Below, in pieces: positions 50,969 to 57,888 of a stretch of 57,888 bases of DNA. The DNA comes from Paenibacillus sp. 1001270B_150601_E10 (GTDB lineage: Bacteria; Bacillota; Bacilli; Paenibacillales; Paenibacillaceae), in assembly GCF_015558675.1 (NCBI RefSeq), contig NZ_JADMOL010000008.1, positions 118,336 to 176,223 on the forward strand. The letters run 5' to 3'. The stretch's first letter is position 1. Each line of letters begins with the position of its first letter. A program made the translations under genes and the position numbers. Under the pieces are notes generated by a model that worked only from the letters and a program-made list of their open reading frames with translations, did not search any database and had not been told where the DNA came from.

Positions 50969-51910
50969 TTACCACAAGCTGTTCTCAGTCAATTTGCGAG
51001 CGATATAGTTCACGAGGATCAAGAGCACCAGGTTGACGACAGAGTTGAACATTCCGATCGCGGTTGAGAAGCTGAAGTTTGATCCTAATAAGCCGACCTT
51101 ATAAACATAAGTTGATATGACCTCTGAAGAATTCAGATTAAGTGGATTCTGCATCAAGTAGATCTTCTCAAAGCCAAGCTTCATAATGTTTCCTAGATTA
51201 AGAATCAGCATGATTACGGCAACCGGCACGATGCTCGGCAGATCGATTCGAAGTATCTTCTGGAAGCGGGAGGCTCCGTCAACCTTGGCGGACTCATACA
51301 GCTCGGGATTGACTCCTGCCAAAGCCGCAATATAGATGATGGCGCCATAACCGGTCATCTGCCAGACATCTGACAGCACATATATCGTTTTGAACAATGC
51401 AGGATTCCCCATAAAGTTCGTATCCTGCACCCCAAGCATAGCGAAGAAGCGGCTAACCATACCGATGTTAGGCGTCAAGTTCACGACGATGATCGAGACC
51501 ATAACGACTGTTGAGATAAAGTAAGGGGCATAGGTGATCATTTGCACGCTTTTCTTAAAGAATCCGGTTCGAATTTCATTGAGCGCTAATGCGAGCAAGA
51601 TCGGAGCCGGGAAGCCTATCACCAGACCGTATAAGCTGATCCCGAGCGTATTTTTAATGTATAGCCAGAAGTTCGGCGACTCGAAGAACTGATTAAAGTA
51701 TTTAAAGCCTGCCCACGGGCTCCCCCATATTCCTTGCACGACATTGTAATCTTTAAATGCAATGACTATCCCCGCCATCGGAATGTATTTAAAAATGAGG
51801 AGATACAAAAATGGTAAAAAGATAACAAGGTACAGCTGCCAATGTCGTTGTATCTTCTTCCAAGCGGTTGGCTTATGGCCGGTCTTCACTGCTGCTTGCA
51901 TAGTAGACAT
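50969..51910 (-). CDS. Sugar ABC transporter permease (LplB type)
   Basis: A 313-residue permease with six helices. N-terminal WQLYLVIFLPFLYLLIFKYIPMAGIVIAFKDYN and EAA loop NPELYESAKVDGASRFQKILRIDLPSIVP identify the LplB group. ATG 51910 is eight bases after GGAAGGAG; the upstream frame to 52024 includes the cre-like site and is not credible. The permease-permease-lipoprotein operon lacks an ATPase gene, so a shared MsmX-like ATPase is inferred. A membrane AraC regulator is encoded immediately upstream on the same strand behind its own terminator. Confidence 0.92.
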   Translation of the reverse strand: MSTMQAAVKTGHKPTAWKKIQRHWQLYLVIFLPFLYLLIFKYIPMAGIVIAFKDYNVVQGIWGSPWAGFKYFNQFFESPNFWLYIKNTLGISLYGLVIGFPAPILLALALNEIRTGFFKKSVQMITYAPYFISTVVMVSIIVVNLTPNIGMVSRFFAMLGVQDTNFMGNPALFKTIYVLSDVWQMTGYGAIIYIAALAGVNPELYESAKVDGASRFQKILRIDLPSIVPVAVIMLILNLGNIMKLGFEKIYLMQNPLNLNSSEVISTYVYKVGLLGSNFSFSTAIGMFNSVVNLVLLILVNYIARKLTENSLW

Positions 51911-51963
51911 GAATCCTGCTCCTTCCCGAATGTATATTGCTGCCATCGAAGTGGTATATTTCG

Positions 51964-51981
51964 ATTGTATGCGCTTACAAT
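51964..51981. promoter_or_regulatory. cre-like (CcpA) site upstream of the permease operon
   Basis: ATTGTATGCGCTTACAAT is a near-perfect palindrome. Its 14-base core (TGTATGCGCTTACA) matches the cre consensus TGWAANCGNTNWCA at all but one position. It lies about 55 bases before the first permease start. Confidence 0.6.
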
Positions 51982-52039
51982 GAGGAGGACAATAAACAAG
52001 AATTATGGACCAAACGGTTTTCACCTAGCCCTAAAAATA

Positions 52040-52077
52040 GCAAAGCAGCAGGGCTTTAGCCGCTGCTGCCAACTTTT
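52040..52077 (-). terminator. Intrinsic terminator of the membrane AraC gene
   Basis: Minus strand: GCAGCAGcGGC, TAAA loop, GCCcTGCTGC, then TTTGCTATTTTT. Confidence 0.75.
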
Positions 52078-52123
52078 TTCACCAGTAAACCGAATTCGCT
52101 TGCTGCTATCACCAGCATAGTCA

Positions 52124-54346
52124 TCATGCTCTTTTCGCTGCATTTGAACGATAGTCGCTTGGAGATGAACCCATCACCTTTTTAAAGACACGGCTAAACG
52201 AAATGGCATTGAGATATCCAACCTGCTCCGCAATTTCCTGAATGTTGTGATTCGTATTCAACAATAATCGCTTTGCTTCGTTCATGCGAATATCGATAAG
52301 AAAGTCAACGAATTTCTGGCCAGTGTTCTCCTTGAACAGCTTGCTGACGTACTTCGGATTAATATGATACTGCTCGCTTAAGTAATCGAGAGACATATTC
52401 GGATTGGCGAACTCGCGCTCGATAAAGCTGCTCATCTCTCGAATCATCGTAGCATGCTGATTCGTTTCTTGCGTCGCAACGATCGCATTGCTTAAGCGCA
52501 TCAGAATCGCATACATCTCATCATGAATAAATTCCAGCGTATAGCCGCTATCCATAATATCATTCATAGCGGGAAGAATATCATCGGACCAGCAAGCTTG
52601 TAGCTCCTTGTTCATCGAAGAGCATTCTCGATTGAGATTGTAAATAAAATAATCCAGCAAGTGCTCGATGTCATCGTTTGTCAGCAGGCCCTGCTTTAAG
52701 TTATGGAACAGAGAATGATAAGCGTCCTTCCAGCTCTCATCTGACTTTCGAAGGAGCTGAATGATGGCACGGATGTCACCAAGATGCGCATAAGCCTCCG
52801 CTTGTCCCTCCGTTGCCAGATCATCACTCCATATCAAACGATTTTCACCTAATACATATTTATATTTCAGTGCATACTTCGCCGATTGGAAGGCGCTTGG
52901 AATAAGCTGTATCTCGTCTGCACGATCCCCAATGCTTATCGTTACGGTGAACTTCAGGTTCTCTGCCGTCCAAGCTCGAATCTGGTCGAGCTGCCGCTCG
53001 AATATCTCTATATCCTGAATCCCCTTCTCTGGCTCAAAAACAATAACAGCCAGTTGGGACGAAGATATCCACTCCGACCAGGACTGGAGCTCATCCTTCA
53101 TCAAGATCTCCTGTACAACCGTTCTTACTGCGAACTTAAGAAGATTCTGATCCTGACGGGCAAAATGAGAGCAGAATTCCCCGTATTTATCAATCTCAAC
53201 AATGATGATGCGGTGAGTCTTCTTTGGAGTAGGAAGCTGCAGCTTCTCTGCTTCCCTCTTCCAATCTATCCAGGACAGTACTGTGTTCCCGTCGATCAAT
53301 TGATGAAACAGATTGCGTGTACGAAGGTGCATATCTTCCTTATATTGCTTCTGGTATTGAAGCGACTGCTCCATAATGTTATCTAGAGCTGAGCTGATAA
53401 AGGCGAACTCGTCCATCCTTTTCTCGCTGCCATTTAAGATAGGAAGCGAATAGCTGCTGAACCGATCGACGATTTGTTCGATGGGCTTCGAGTTTCTGCG
53501 TGTGACATATACCATCCAGATCATACCGAGCCCAATCATGATTAAGCCTGTAACAAACCAAATACTGGACAATGAAGAGATCATACGCATAAGTCCACCA
53601 TGAATGAAACCGCTCTCGTAATTCCAGCCGGAATAGCTTGACACATAGATCGACTGTGCCTTTGTACCGCTAGAGTCAGCTCCATTACTGAATAACAGCC
53701 GTCCTTCTTGATCCTTTACTTGAATAAAGCCCACCTGCGACTTAAATAGGTCCTGCGTCATTCGCTTCAGAGAATCAGTGCCCACATTCACAACGATAAT
53801 GCCCTGCTCCTCATTCAAAAAATGAGCGCCGCGAACAAGACTAACGACCTGCTTAGCAGGCATATGTCCGAAGGGCTGATACATTCTCGTATCCGTCCAC
53901 TTCGAGGTCTTCGTGTCTTGAATCTGCTCAATGAACGAATGATCTGAAAAGTCCTTCATGTCTCCTTGCGTCGCATTGCTTAACACAAAGCTGTCTGTAT
54001 AACGTACCAGATAGATCGAATCAATTAGCGGATTATAATTAATCATATCCTTCATTCTGCTCACTGCACGGATATTGATGAAGGGATCGCCTTCCTTATT
54101 ACTCTTAAAAAAGGTTCTTAAATCCTCACTTGATGCGATCTCTCGCAAAACCGTGTTATCGATAGCCTTAAGAGAGGTGTCAATAAGCTGCATCGCCTGT
54201 AAGGATAACATTTCATTCGACTTCAAGGCTTCTTTTCGGCTTTGTTCACTAAAAACTTGGAAGAACACAAAGAAAACAAATGTAATCACAATAATAAATA
54301 CAGGCATGTAGGAAAGCAAAAGCCGGTTAAACCACGATTTTCTCAT
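52124..54346 (-). CDS. Membrane-bound AraC-type regulator (YtdP-like)
   Basis: A 740-residue one-component regulator. TM1 is at about residues 9-30, an extracellular Cache-like region follows to about residue 255, and TM2 lies at about 260-283 (SIWFVTGLIMIGLGMIWMVYVT). A long cytoplasmic linker leads to a C-terminal AraC domain (MSLDYLSEQYHINPKYVSKLFKENTGQKFVDFLIDIRMNEAKRLLLNTNHNIQEIAEQVGYLNAISFSRVFKKVMGSSPSDYR). It has no kinase or receiver domain. Such proteins sense an external oligosaccharide and activate adjacent uptake genes, as B. subtilis YtdP is thought to do. ATG 54346 has GTGAGG seven bases upstream; the TTG at 54352 does not. Confidence 0.92.
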   Translation of the reverse strand: MRKSWFNRLLLSYMPVFIIVITFVFFVFFQVFSEQSRKEALKSNEMLSLQAMQLIDTSLKAIDNTVLREIASSEDLRTFFKSNKEGDPFINIRAVSRMKDMINYNPLIDSIYLVRYTDSFVLSNATQGDMKDFSDHSFIEQIQDTKTSKWTDTRMYQPFGHMPAKQVVSLVRGAHFLNEEQGIIVVNVGTDSLKRMTQDLFKSQVGFIQVKDQEGRLLFSNGADSSGTKAQSIYVSSYSGWNYESGFIHGGLMRMISSLSSIWFVTGLIMIGLGMIWMVYVTRRNSKPIEQIVDRFSSYSLPILNGSEKRMDEFAFISSALDNIMEQSLQYQKQYKEDMHLRTRNLFHQLIDGNTVLSWIDWKREAEKLQLPTPKKTHRIIIVEIDKYGEFCSHFARQDQNLLKFAVRTVVQEILMKDELQSWSEWISSSQLAVIVFEPEKGIQDIEIFERQLDQIRAWTAENLKFTVTISIGDRADEIQLIPSAFQSAKYALKYKYVLGENRLIWSDDLATEGQAEAYAHLGDIRAIIQLLRKSDESWKDAYHSLFHNLKQGLLTNDDIEHLLDYFIYNLNRECSSMNKELQACWSDDILPAMNDIMDSGYTLEFIHDEMYAILMRLSNAIVATQETNQHATMIREMSSFIEREFANPNMSLDYLSEQYHINPKYVSKLFKENTGQKFVDFLIDIRMNEAKRLLLNTNHNIQEIAEQVGYLNAISFSRVFKKVMGSSPSDYRSNAAKRA

Positions 54347-54548
54347 TGTCAAACCTCACTTTATCAAGCAATGCGTTTCCAATCATTACACCTTATTATA
54401 AACGATGTTCCGCCTTTGTAGGAACCAATAATTCAAATTGCGTCAATATACAGCTTCTCCAAATATTCACTTGCACTCTATCGTGTTGCACATCACAGCT
54501 CCAATCAAGTATATGTGATTCACTTTATTCTAAAATGGGAACATATGC

Positions 54549-54577
54549 TTGCATTCCGATGCATGGATCGGTAGAAT
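54549..54577 (+). promoter_or_regulatory. Promoter of the YdjM-like gene
   Basis: TTGCAT, a 17-base spacer and TAGAAT. It lies in the 301-bp gap after the AraC gene; otherwise nothing more is visible there except the ribosome binding site before the next gene. Confidence 0.5.
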
Positions 54578-54647
54578 GTCTAAAGGAAGGATGAGGAACC
54601 CCTCCTTAATCAAACCCTATTGTCAACCATGAAGGAGGATTATCATC

Positions 54648-55292
54648 TTGAGAGGCAAGACTCACTTAGCGATTGGGGCAGCCATTGGCGGTGCAGCCGC
54701 TCTTTATTATCCGTTCAGTTGGACCCATGCGGCCATTTATGTGACGGTTGCCGGCTTCTCAGCACTAAGTCCAGATTTAGACGGACCCAGTATTTTGAAC
54801 AGCAAGCTTAGCAAAGCATCGAAGGTCGTACGGAAGCTGATCCTATGGCTGGGCACGCTGTCGGTTGGTGCGGTTCTGGCCCTTTACCTCTGGAAGAGGA
54901 CGATGATTCCAGAGCTTACGACCGCCGCGTTTTTATTATTTTTCCTTGGACAGATCGCAACTCAAGGGGCGCTTCGCAACCTGCTGTCAAGCATTATGGG
55001 CTGCATAGCCATGTTCTACGGCTGGAAGCTTGGGATGGATTGGTTAATAGGCTTAGGCATCTATGTCGCGATTGCACCGTGGCTTAAGCATCGCGGATTG
55101 ACGCATACCATATGGGCGATGCTGTTATGGGGCTTTATTGCATCGGGATTAGAGAATGCTTTGCAGATTGAGGGTGTGATGGCCGTTGCGATTGTCGGCT
55201 ACTTTTCCCATTTGCTTGCTGACACATTTACCCCTAGAGGTGTTAAATGGCTCTATCCTCTTATGCAGACTACTTTTCGGATTCGTCTATAA
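54648..55292 (+). CDS. YdjM-like membrane-bound metal-dependent hydrolase
   Basis: A 214-residue protein with about six hydrophobic segments. The conserved blocks of the YdjM/LexA-binding inner-membrane family are all present: KTHLAIGAAIGG, LSPDLDGPSI, HRGLTHTIWA and GYFSHLLADTFTPRGVKWLYP. The histidines and aspartates form a putative metal site. Function is unknown, though YdjM in E. coli is SOS-regulated; I saw no LexA box here. Start TTG 54648 is nine bases after GGAGG. Monocistronic. Confidence 0.87.
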   Translation: MRGKTHLAIGAAIGGAAALYYPFSWTHAAIYVTVAGFSALSPDLDGPSILNSKLSKASKVVRKLILWLGTLSVGAVLALYLWKRTMIPELTTAAFLLFFLGQIATQGALRNLLSSIMGCIAMFYGWKLGMDWLIGLGIYVAIAPWLKHRGLTHTIWAMLLWGFIASGLENALQIEGVMAVAIVGYFSHLLADTFTPRGVKWLYPLMQTTFRIRL

Positions 55293-55357
55293 GATGATTA
55301 GGTAGTACAAGCACGTGATGCTCTGGACACAGGGCAAAGACATTTATCTGTTTTGAG

Positions 55358-55403
55358 CAAAAAAAGAGCAGGACATCCTAGACCAACCAGGAGCCTGCTC
55401 TTA
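55358..55403 (-). terminator. Intrinsic terminator of the second AI-2E-family gene
   Basis: Minus strand: AAGAGCAGG pairs with CCTGCTCTT, inner CCT/AGG, then seven Ts. Confidence 0.75.
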
Positions 55404-55453
55404 CTTCTATTAAATAAAGAATTTAAGTAAATAATATACCCTGCACAGATTCG

Positions 55454-56485
55454 TTAACCCTTATCACCCGCAAGCTCAGCCTTCTTATCATGATCCTGTG
55501 GCACACCGAGCACATCCAATAGGAAGACAAAGATCGGGATACCGATGATGAGTCCCCATACCCCGAACAGATGCTCCGAGAACAAGAGCACTAAGAAGGT
55601 ATAGAACACTGGGAGATGCGTCTTCGACGACATCAGCTTCGGGTTCAGCACATAAGCCTCGATTGCATGAATGATACAGATCATGACAACCACGTAAATA
55701 ATGTACTCGACGCCACCGATACTAAATGCAATTGTACATAGCGGAATTAAGGAAATGATTACGCCCGCTACTGGGATGAGTCCGAGGACGAAGATGATCA
55801 ATGCTAGTCCGATCAACTGCGGGAACCCTAAGATCCACAACCCTAACGTGGTTAAGATGCAGTTAATCGTCGCAATTAACAGCTGTGTTTCCAATACTTT
55901 TCCAAAGGTGTGAACGAATTTTTGACCGAAATACGTAATCTCCTCAACCAGCCATGAGATCTTGCTATGCTTGAATTGAGCCGAAAACTGCGTTACTTTC
56001 GTTTTTTCAAGCAGGAAGAACAAGCTGAGTATTAAAGAAACCAGCAAATTGATGCCAAAATGACTCACTTTAAATACAAAATCGACGCTTGGCTTAATGT
56101 ATCCCTGCACATCGATGGAATTCATGAACTCCACTACAAAAGCCGGAATCTGATATAGCTCTGGCTCCGTATATACGGCAACGATAAAATGATAGAGCTG
56201 CATGACTTGATCTCGGATGAGCGGGAACAGCTTGTAAGAGCCTAATGTAAGAACCGCAACGAGAAAAATGTACAGCACCGGCAGCACAATCTTTGGTGAG
56301 ATATGAAGCACTCGGTTCAGCTGCTTCGATACAACATCATGCAATCTTCCCATTAAAAACGTAAAAATAAACGTAAGTAAGATGACATTCATCATGCTTC
56401 GAACACTGTAAAGCAGCAAGGCACATAAAGCGAGAATACAAAACCGCTTTAAGCTCTTACTCGTTAACAAACGCTTCCAATCCAT
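55454..56485 (-). CDS. AI-2E family transporter (second copy, YtvI-like)
   Basis: A 343-residue membrane protein with eight helices. LIPVAGVIISLIPLCTIAFSIGG and AIEAYVLNPKLMSSKTHLPVFYTFLVLLFSEHLFGVWGLIIGIPIFVFLLDVLGV are the conserved parts of the family. It is shorter than and different in sequence from the transporter at 33797-34978, so the two are not a recent duplication. ATG 56485 is seven bases after GAGG. Monocistronic. Substrate unknown. Confidence 0.88.
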   Translation of the reverse strand: MDWKRLLTSKSLKRFCILALCALLLYSVRSMMNVILLTFIFTFLMGRLHDVVSKQLNRVLHISPKIVLPVLYIFLVAVLTLGSYKLFPLIRDQVMQLYHFIVAVYTEPELYQIPAFVVEFMNSIDVQGYIKPSVDFVFKVSHFGINLLVSLILSLFFLLEKTKVTQFSAQFKHSKISWLVEEITYFGQKFVHTFGKVLETQLLIATINCILTTLGLWILGFPQLIGLALIIFVLGLIPVAGVIISLIPLCTIAFSIGGVEYIIYVVVMICIIHAIEAYVLNPKLMSSKTHLPVFYTFLVLLFSEHLFGVWGLIIGIPIFVFLLDVLGVPQDHDKKAELAGDKG

Positions 56486-56596
56486 TCACATTCCTCATAT
56501 TCTTTTAGATTATTTGCTTTTTCTATCATAACGTCTTGAGAACCGGATGACAAATTACAATATCGTTTCAACTTTTATGAAAATATGAGACAATGA

Positions 56597-56625
56597 TTGT
56601 CCGTTTCTACGCGCTTCGTTATAAT
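56597..56625 (+). promoter_or_regulatory. Promoter of the small unknown gene at 56658
   Basis: TTGTCC, a 17-base spacer and TATAAT, 32 bases before the start codon. Confidence 0.7.
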
Positions 56626-56657
56626 AATTTCATAACTTTTCAGCGAGGAGACTCAAC

Positions 56658-56969
56658 ATGAAAGCGAAAGATATTGAAGAACAAATCATTAACCATTATC
56701 GTCAAGAAGAAAATATGATGATTCTTGTATTTGCCCAGTGGTGCATGAATCATAATCTTGATCCTGCCGAGCTGTATCTGAAGGCTTACCCTGATCAATT
56801 AGATAACCCTTCGCTCGGCCAAGCTATTGAGCTTACCGTTCCGAAGGAAGAGGCAGGACCTATTGAACATGAAACGGTGCTAGGTGTATTGTCCTTGTTC
56901 GGCAACGACGATCTTGCCTTCATCGTTACGCAGGAGATCGATAAGATGAAGAATAACAAGAAATCCTAG
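56658..56969 (+). CDS. Small acidic helical protein of unknown function
   Basis: A 103-residue soluble protein, mostly helical and acidic (MKAKDIEEQIINHY..., VLSLFGNDDLAFIVTQEIDKMKNNKKS). No family is recognised. It has a good promoter, GAGGAG before ATG 56658, and its own terminator, so it is a real gene. There are no cysteines except one (AQWCMNH), and no signal or membrane segment. Confidence 0.78.
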   Translation: MKAKDIEEQIINHYRQEENMMILVFAQWCMNHNLDPAELYLKAYPDQLDNPSLGQAIELTVPKEEAGPIEHETVLGVLSLFGNDDLAFIVTQEIDKMKNNKKS

Positions 56970-57017
56970 CTTGTATCTCTTTTAATCTATGTTATGGTCT
57001 TTGTCGTAATTGCATGA

Positions 57018-57056
57018 GTAAAAAGTCGCTCAGGCCCGCTCCTGGACGACTTTTAT
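57018..57056. terminator. Bidirectional terminator
   Basis: AAAAGTCGcTC and GAcGACTTTT with inner AGG/CCT, between the small gene and the convergent flavoprotein gene. T and A runs on both sides. Confidence 0.8.
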
Positions 57057-57061
57057 TATTA

Positions 57062-57888
57062 TTATGGCGTTCTAGCAAGCTGAAGCAGCGTCTTATGAAT
57101 CCAAATCGCGGCTTGTGCACCGTCTCCCATCGCAATGGTGAGCTGCTCAGAGTGAACATTAACATCTCCTGCTGCCCATACACGGTTCAAACTGGTCATT
57201 TTTGTACGAGGATCGACCTCAATATGCTTGTTGTCCGCAAGCTTTATACCAAGCTGTTCTGCAAGAGTTGTGCGAACCTCATTGCCGCCAAAGGCAATAA
57301 ATCCCCGATCTCCCCGAATTTCACGTCCATCTGCCAGCTTAACACCACTAAATATGCCTTCCGATTCGCATAAAATTTCTGATATTGGAGCATCCACCCT
57401 TTCGATGCGATGAGCAGCTAACTGTTTAAGACGCTTAGAGTCAATATTCTGCTGCTCATGATTAATATAGATCATATCGCTTGTCCAATACGTTAACGTT
57501 AATACCATTTGCGCACCCGTATTCCCTGATCCTAAGACGATTGTGCGTCGACCGGACACTTCAAATCCATCACAATCAGGACAGACATAAATGGTGAGTC
57601 CTAGACATGGCAATAACTGAGGAAAAGGGGGCAGTCGATCCATAATGCCTGTTGCTAGCAGCAAGGTTGCAGCTTGAAATAATCCATGGTTCTCTGTATG
57701 TACAAGGAACATTCCATCCTGCTCCTCTGCCTTGATCACAAGATCCTTTACAAATTCAATACCTAGAGCCTGTGCCTGTCTTCGACCTAAATGACGGAGT
57801 TCTTGCCCCGATACTCCATCTGGCCATCCTAGGACGTTGTGGTATGCCCGACAAAGGCTTGACCTTCCATGCTCGTTATCTAGAACGA
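57062..57888 (-). CDS. NAD(P)/FAD-dependent oxidoreductase, thioredoxin reductase-like (cut by the right edge)
   Basis: 275 codons are present; the 5' end lies right of the window, so the N-terminal FAD loop is missing. It continues upstream of the ATG at 57739 (NEHGRSSLCRAYHNVLGWPDGVSGQELR). The pair of cysteines in YVCPDCDGFE matches the redox position of thioredoxin reductases, although the usual CATC is CPDC here. The NAD(P) fold is TIVLGSGNTGAQMVL, and the C-terminal FAD motif is RVWAAGDVNVHSEQLTIAMGDGAQAA. It is probably a low-molecular-weight thioredoxin-reductase-like enzyme. The substrate is unknown. Confidence 0.87.
   Translation of the reverse strand, partial: VLDNEHGRSSLCRAYHNVLGWPDGVSGQELRHLGRRQAQALGIEFVKDLVIKAEEQDGMFLVHTENHGLFQAATLLLATGIMDRLPPFPQLLPCLGLTIYVCPDCDGFEVSGRRTIVLGSGNTGAQMVLTLTYWTSDMIYINHEQQNIDSKRLKQLAAHRIERVDAPISEILCESEGIFSGVKLADGREIRGDRGFIAFGGNEVRTTLAEQLGIKLADNKHIEVDPRTKMTSLNRVWAAGDVNVHSEQLTIAMGDGAQAAIWIHKTLLQLARTP

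Noticed and set aside
52886-53386. Plus-strand open frame of 166 codons
   Set aside because: It is antisense to the membrane AraC regulator, which has clear domains along its whole length.
1-57888. CRISPR arrays, tRNA or rRNA genes, insertion sequences, prophage
   Set aside because: No regularly spaced repeats, cloverleaf-like sequences, transposases or phage structural genes were seen.

Overview
The window looks like part of the chromosome of a spore-forming, low-to-mid GC Firmicute, most likely Paenibacillus or a close relative. The reasons are strong AGGAGG-type ribosome binding sites with TTG and GTG starts, GerA/GerC germination proteins, lipoprotein sugar-binding proteins with LplB/LplC-type permeases but no ATPase gene, YesM/YesN and YtdP-like regulators, an S-layer-homology protein, and many intrinsic terminators. 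I see no rRNA, tRNA, CRISPR array, insertion sequence or prophage. Both ends cut through genes: a MoxR-type ATPase on the left and a thioredoxin-reductase-like flavoprotein on the right.

Region 1 (1-4,067): an operon on the minus strand encodes a SWIM zinc-finger protein, a helical (HEAT-like) repeat protein and a MoxR AAA+ ATPase. It resembles the yehLMPQ-type MoxR/VWA/SWIM systems, whose cellular role is poorly understood. Region 2 (4,068-15,604) is mostly housekeeping: a phosphate permease, a methyltransferase, DUF2871, a CPA2 antiporter, a gerA-gerC pair without gerB, an NAD(P)-binding reductase with paired operators, an ECF-like sigma factor, an extra ClpP, and a MarR-MFS operon with a clear operator.

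Region 3 (15,740-31,033) is a carbohydrate island. It holds a GH88 unsaturated uronyl hydrolase and an AraC regulator. Next comes an operon of a sugar isomerase/epimerase-like TIM barrel, an FAD-dependent oxidoreductase and a Gfo/Idh/MocA dehydrogenase. Last is a sensing and uptake cassette: lipoprotein, YesM-type kinase, YesN-type regulator, two permeases and a second lipoprotein. These genes plausibly import uronate-capped oligosaccharides, hydrolyse them and process the products.

Region 4 (31,250-47,992) is mixed: DUF421, a metallophosphoesterase, an AI-2E-family transporter, an LLM oxidoreductase behind a perfect 40-bp tandem duplication, a YdeI protein, an ArsR-SRPBCC fusion with operators wrapped around a consensus promoter, DedA, a solitary pstS behind a four-repeat PHO box, a CBS/CorC protein, a zinc-ribbon/HTH protein, aspartase, DUF4870, a secreted GH8 glucanase/chitosanase, an SLH protein and an EEP-family hydrolase. 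Region 5 (48,233-54,346) is a second sugar-uptake cassette under a membrane-bound AraC regulator, with a cre-like site before the first permease gene. Region 6 (54,648-57,888) has a YdjM-like membrane hydrolase, a second AI-2E-family transporter, a small unknown protein and the truncated flavoprotein.

Starts were chosen from ribosome binding sites read in the sequence, so several CDSs are shorter than the longest open frame. No database search was possible. Family names come from motifs and recognised sequence patterns.
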